A stretch of 64,000 nucleotides of DNA, from positions 62,001 to 126,000 of the forward strand of contig NZ_JSYG01000022.1 in the NCBI RefSeq assembly GCF_000784735.1. The letters run 5' to 3'. A program made the translations under genes and the position numbers. Under the pieces are notes generated by a model that was not told the origin of the DNA, made no database searches, and saw only the letters and a program-made list of their open reading frames with translations. Shown piece after piece: positions 60,664 to 64,000 of the stretch. Origin of the DNA: Dickeya undicola (GTDB lineage: Bacteria; Pseudomonadota; Gammaproteobacteria; Enterobacterales; Enterobacteriaceae). Within the stretch, counting starts at the first letter, position 1, and the number at the start of each line of letters is the position of its first letter.

Positions 60664-61938
60664 GTGGCAAAGAATATTCAAGCCATCCGTGGCATGAACG
60701 ACTACCTGCCAGCCGAAACGGCATTGTGGCAGTGTATTGAAGACAGCCTGAAACAGGTACTTCGCGGGTACGGTTATAGCGAAATCCGTATGCCGATCGT
60801 CGAGCAGACCTCGCTGTTCAAACGTGCGATCGGCGAAGTAACCGATGTGGTTGAAAAGGAAATGTACACTTTTGAGGATCGCAACGGCGACAGCCTGACG
60901 TTGCGTCCTGAAGGCACGGCAGGGTGTGTCCGCGCCGGCATCGAACACGGCATTCTGTACAACCAGGAGCAGCGCCTGTGGTATATCGGCCCGATGTTCC
61001 GCCACGAGCGCCCGCAGAAAGGGCGTTATCGCCAGTTCCATCAGCTGGGATGTGAAGTGTTTGGTCTGAAAGGACCGGATGTTGATGCGGAATTGATTCT
61101 GATGACCGCCCGCTGGTGGCGGGTGTTGGGGATCGATCAGCACGTCAGTCTGGAACTGAACTCGATTGGATCTTTAGATGCTCGCGCTCGCTACCGTGAG
61201 GCGCTGATCGCTTTCCTGGAAGCGCACAAAGATCAGTTAGATGAAGACTGCCTACGCCGCATGTACACCAACCCACTGCGTGTACTCGATTCCAAAAATG
61301 CTCAGGTACAGGCGTTGCTGGATAACGCGCCGGTGTTGACTGACTATCTGGATGATGATTCTCGCGCGCATTTCGATGAATTGTGTGAACTTTTAACCCA
61401 GTCCGGCATCCCATATAAGGTTAATCCGCGGCTGGTTCGTGGGCTGGATTATTACAACCGTACCGTTTTCGAATGGGTGACCAGCAGTCTGGGATCTCAG
61501 GGAACGGTGTGTGGCGGTGGCCGTTATGATGGCATGGTCGAGCAGCTTGGTGGCTCCAGTACACCGGCGGTGGGTTTTGCCATGGGGCTGGAGCGTCTGG
61601 TGCTGCTGGTGCAGACCGTCAATCCGGCGTTCGCGGCACAGCCTGGCGTAGACGTGTACCTGATTTCATCCGGTGTCGGCACGCAACATGCAGCGATTCA
61701 ACTGGCGGAAAAAGTGCGTGACGCGCTGCCGCAGTTGAAATTGATGACCAACTACGGCGGCGGTAATTTCAAGAAACAGTTTGCCCGCGCAGACAAGAGC
61801 GGGGCGCGGGTTGCGCTGGTGCTGGGTGAAAGCGAAGTGGCTGCCGGGCAGGTCGTGGTGAAAAACCTGACCAGTGGCGAGCAGGAAACCCTGGCTCAGG
61901 CGGATGTGGCGGCGCGTCTGGCGGCGTTACTGAATTAA
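60664..61938 (+). CDS. hisS: Histidyl-tRNA synthetase
   Basis: Class II aminoacyl-tRNA synthetase charging tRNA-His. The 424 residues start with GTG ([16 protein letters not shown]). Motif 2 lies around [17 protein letters not shown], the histidine A motif is [14 protein letters not shown], and motif 3 is GFAMGLERL. The C-terminal anticodon-binding domain ends the protein. Confidence 0.99.
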   Translation: MAKNIQAIRGMNDYLPAETALWQCIEDSLKQVLRGYGYSEIRMPIVEQTSLFKRAIGEVTDVVEKEMYTFEDRNGDSLTLRPEGTAGCVRAGIEHGILYNQEQRLWYIGPMFRHERPQKGRYRQFHQLGCEVFGLKGPDVDAELILMTARWWRVLGIDQHVSLELNSIGSLDARARYREALIAFLEAHKDQLDEDCLRRMYTNPLRVLDSKNAQVQALLDNAPVLTDYLDDDSRAHFDELCELLTQSGIPYKVNPRLVRGLDYYNRTVFEWVTSSLGSQGTVCGGGRYDGMVEQLGGSSTPAVGFAMGLERLVLLVQTVNPAFAAQPGVDVYLISSGVGTQHAAIQLAEKVRDALPQLKLMTNYGGGNFKKQFARADKSGARVALVLGESEVAAGQVVVKNLTSGEQETLAQADVAARLAALLN

Positions 61939-61951
61939 GGAGAAAGGCAGC

Positions 61952-62572
61952 GTGGAAGTCTATAGCACTGAGAACGAGCAGGTTGAGGCGATTCGCCGCT
62001 TCTTTATCGAGAATGGCAAGGCGCTGGCTATCGGTGTCGTGCTGGGTATCGGCGCACTGGTCGGCTGGCGTTTCTGGCAAAACCATCAGGAAAGCAACGC
62101 GATGGCGGCTTCTGCTGCCTATCAGCAGGTGACTGAATCTCTGTCCGCCGGTACGCCGGAAGGCATTGCAGGCGCGGAAAAATTTGTTACCAGCGATCAT
62201 GGTAATTACGGTGCGCTGGCTTCACTGGCGCTGGCACACCAGTTCGTTGAAAAAAATGATATTGCTAAAGCCGAGCAGCAGCTCCGTCAGGCATTGAGCC
62301 AGACTAAAGAGGCTGATTTGCAGGCGTTGATTAATCTGCGTCTGGCTCGCGTCCTGTTACAGCAGAAGAAACCTGATGATGCATTGAAAGCACTTGATGC
62401 CATCAAGCTGGAAGGCTGGACAGCGATGGTAGCCGATGTTCGCGGCGACGTGCTGGCGAGCAAAGGCGACAATCAAGGGGCGCGTGATGCTTACAACAAA
62501 GGCATGGCGGCGAAACCTGCTCAGGGGCTGCAATCCCTGTTACGTCTCAAACTGAACAATCTGCCCAGCTAA
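61952..62572 (+). CDS. yfgM: Ancillary SecYEG translocon subunit YfgM
   Basis: Inner-membrane protein with one N-terminal segment (about 24-42, ALAIGVVLGIGALVGW) and periplasmic TPR-like repeats; associates with PpiD and SecYEG in E. coli. GTG start after AGGAG; 206 residues, the E. coli length. Operon with hisS and bamB. Confidence 0.96.
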   Translation: MEVYSTENEQVEAIRRFFIENGKALAIGVVLGIGALVGWRFWQNHQESNAMAASAAYQQVTESLSAGTPEGIAGAEKFVTSDHGNYGALASLALAHQFVEKNDIAKAEQQLRQALSQTKEADLQALINLRLARVLLQQKKPDDALKALDAIKLEGWTAMVADVRGDVLASKGDNQGARDAYNKGMAAKPAQGLQSLLRLKLNNLPS

Positions 62573-62582
62573 GAGGGACTTC

Positions 62583-63764
62583 ATGCAATTGCGTAAAACA
62601 CTTTTGGTCGGACTGGTTTCCGTTACCCTGCTAAGCGGCTGTTCGCTGTTTGATCGTGAAGAAGACGTGGTAAAAATGTCTCCGCTGCCGCAGGTGACTA
62701 ACCAGTTTACCCCCACCAAAGTCTGGAGTCGTTCCGTTGGCGACGGTATCGGTGAGTTCTACTCTAACCTGCACCCGACCTGGCAAGACAGCCGTGTCTA
62801 CGCGGCGGATCGTCACGGTACGGTAAAAGCACTGGATCTGAATAGCGGTGAAGAGAAGTGGCGCGCCGATCTGGCGGAGAAAACTGGCCTGCTGTCCAGC
62901 AACCGTCCTGCACTGCTGTCGGGCGGTGTGTCGGTATCGGGTAACCATGTTTATGTTGGTAGTGAACGTGCGCAGCTGTTCGCGCTGAGTGCTGACGATG
63001 GGACGGTGCAGTGGCAGACCAAAGTGGCGGGTGAAGTGTTATCCAGCCCGGTGGTCAGCGATGGTGTGGTGATCATTCATACCAGCAATGGCATGTTGCA
63101 GGCACTCAGCGAGTCTGACGGTACGATTAAATGGACCGTAAACCTGGATATGCCGTCGCTGTCACTGCGCGGCGAGTCTGCGCCGACGGCGGCGTTTGGC
63201 GCGGCGATTGTTGGTGGTGACAACGGGCGCGTCAGCGCGGTGATGATCAATCAGGGGCAGTTGATTTGGCAGCAACGCATCTCCCAGCCGGGTGGCGCGA
63301 CGGAAATCGCCCGCCTGAACGATGTTGATACCACGCCGGTTGTGGCAGGCAACGTGGTGTATGCATTGGGATATAATGGCAACCTGACCGCACTGGATCT
63401 GCGTTCCGGGCAGATTACCTGGAAGCGTGAAATTGGCTCGGTGAACGACTTCATCGTCGATGGCGATCGTATTTATCTGGTCGATCAGGACGATCGCATT
63501 ACGGCGCTGAACACCAACGGTGGCGTGGTGATCTGGCGGCAGAGCGATCTGCTGCACCGCAACCTGACGGCACCGGCACTGTATAATGGATATCTGGTAG
63601 TTGGCGATGCCGAAGGCTATCTGCACTGGGTCAACACGACTGATGGTCGCTTTGTGGTCCAGCAGAAAGTGGATAGCTCTGGTTTGCTGAGCAAACCGGT
63701 GGTCGCCAGCGACAAGCTGCTGGTGCAGGCTAAAGGCGGCGAGGTTTACGCCTTTACCCGTTAA
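62583..63764 (+). CDS. bamB: Outer membrane assembly lipoprotein BamB
   Basis: Component of the BAM complex that inserts beta-barrel proteins. The 393 residues have a signal peptide with lipobox LLSGC (Cys20) and an eight-bladed beta-propeller with PQQ-like repeats (VYAADRHGTVKALDLNSGEEKW, YVGSERAQLFALSADDGTVQWQT, GYNGNLTALDLRSGQITW). Confidence 0.98.
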   Translation: MQLRKTLLVGLVSVTLLSGCSLFDREEDVVKMSPLPQVTNQFTPTKVWSRSVGDGIGEFYSNLHPTWQDSRVYAADRHGTVKALDLNSGEEKWRADLAEKTGLLSSNRPALLSGGVSVSGNHVYVGSERAQLFALSADDGTVQWQTKVAGEVLSSPVVSDGVVIIHTSNGMLQALSESDGTIKWTVNLDMPSLSLRGESAPTAAFGAAIVGGDNGRVSAVMINQGQLIWQQRISQPGGATEIARLNDVDTTPVVAGNVVYALGYNGNLTALDLRSGQITWKREIGSVNDFIVDGDRIYLVDQDDRITALNTNGGVVIWRQSDLLHRNLTAPALYNGYLVVGDAEGYLHWVNTTDGRFVVQQKVDSSGLLSKPVVASDKLLVQAKGGEVYAFTR

Positions 63765-63808
63765 CCGCTTCGCATGACCGGGACGGGCGGTATATCCGCC
63801 ATCCCCAT

Positions 63809-63846
63809 AACGGCTCCTGATACTGTCAGGGGCCGTTTCGTCTTTT
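63809..63846 (+). terminator. bamB terminator
   Basis: Stem AACGGCTCCTGA/TCAGGGGCCGTT (one G-U pair) with a 5-base loop, then TCGTCTTTT. Confidence 0.85.
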
Positions 63847-63904
63847 ATCATCAGCAGTCCTTTCTGCTGTAACGAATTGAAATATAAGCAATGAGGTTGT
63901 AACA

Positions 63905-64000
63905 ATGATACCTGTCGTCGCGCTGGTCGGGCGCCCGAATGTGGGGAAATCCACGCTGTTTAACCGCTTAACGCGTACTCGTGACGCATTGGTGGCGGAT
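63905..64000 (+). CDS. der: GTPase Der (EngA), 3' end outside window
   Basis: Tandem GTPase for 50S ribosome assembly. Only 32 residues are visible: [20 protein letters not shown], the G1 motif of the first G domain, then [12 protein letters not shown]. Confidence 0.97.

Overview
The window is chromosomal DNA of a soft-rot enterobacterium, almost certainly a Dickeya (formerly Erwinia chrysanthemi). The gene order follows the E. coli lepA-to-der region closely. Set into it is the Dickeya-type cluster pelA-pelE-pelD-paeY-pemA of secreted pectin-degrading enzymes. Species cannot be fixed from what I can see.

Layout. 1-6667 is core: lepA (5' end outside the window), lepB, rnc, era, recO, pdxJ and acpS, with yfhL on the opposite strand. 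6668-14172 is accessory: a PdeH/YhjH-type EAL phosphodiesterase behind a FliA-type promoter, a membrane PAS-GAF-GGDEF protein with an SGDEF active site, a divergent two-gene type I secretion operon (ABC exporter and an unusually short adaptor), and a 113-residue orphan. No adhesin or outer-membrane channel gene is present. 14173-26772 returns to core: murQ, pgpC, tadA, mltF, purL, the sRNA gene glmY with three GlrR sites and overlapping sigma54/sigma70 promoters, then glrK-qseG-glrR and glnB.

26832-35094 is the pectinolysis cluster, transcribed leftward and lying between glnB and a remnant of hmp; only the last quarter of hmp survives. KdgR-like and CRP-like sites precede pelD and pelE. 35418-39693 holds glyA, an HcaT-like transporter and a zevAB-like zinc transport pair with a Zur-like palindrome over its start codon. 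39886-44154 is an iron-siderophore ABC locus with two diverged binding proteins and Fur-like boxes on both arms. 44302-64000 is core again: suhB, trmJ, iscRSUA-hscBA-fdx-iscX, pepB, a folded repeat-like element, sseB, sseA, ndk, rlmN, pilW, rodZ, ispG, hisS, yfgM, bamB and the start of der.

How the genes work together. GlrK-QseG-GlrR drives glmY next door, which controls amino-sugar synthesis, and MurQ recycles cell-wall amino sugar. The Pel, Pae and Pem enzymes act jointly on acetylated, methylated pectin. The EAL/SGDEF pair can set c-di-GMP near the exporter. Iron acquisition and the Isc system form a second theme. The most notable observations are the adaptor lacking its hairpin in an orphan type I exporter, the hmp remnant beside the pel cluster, the folded element at 53249-53433, and the Zur-like palindrome overlapping a start codon.
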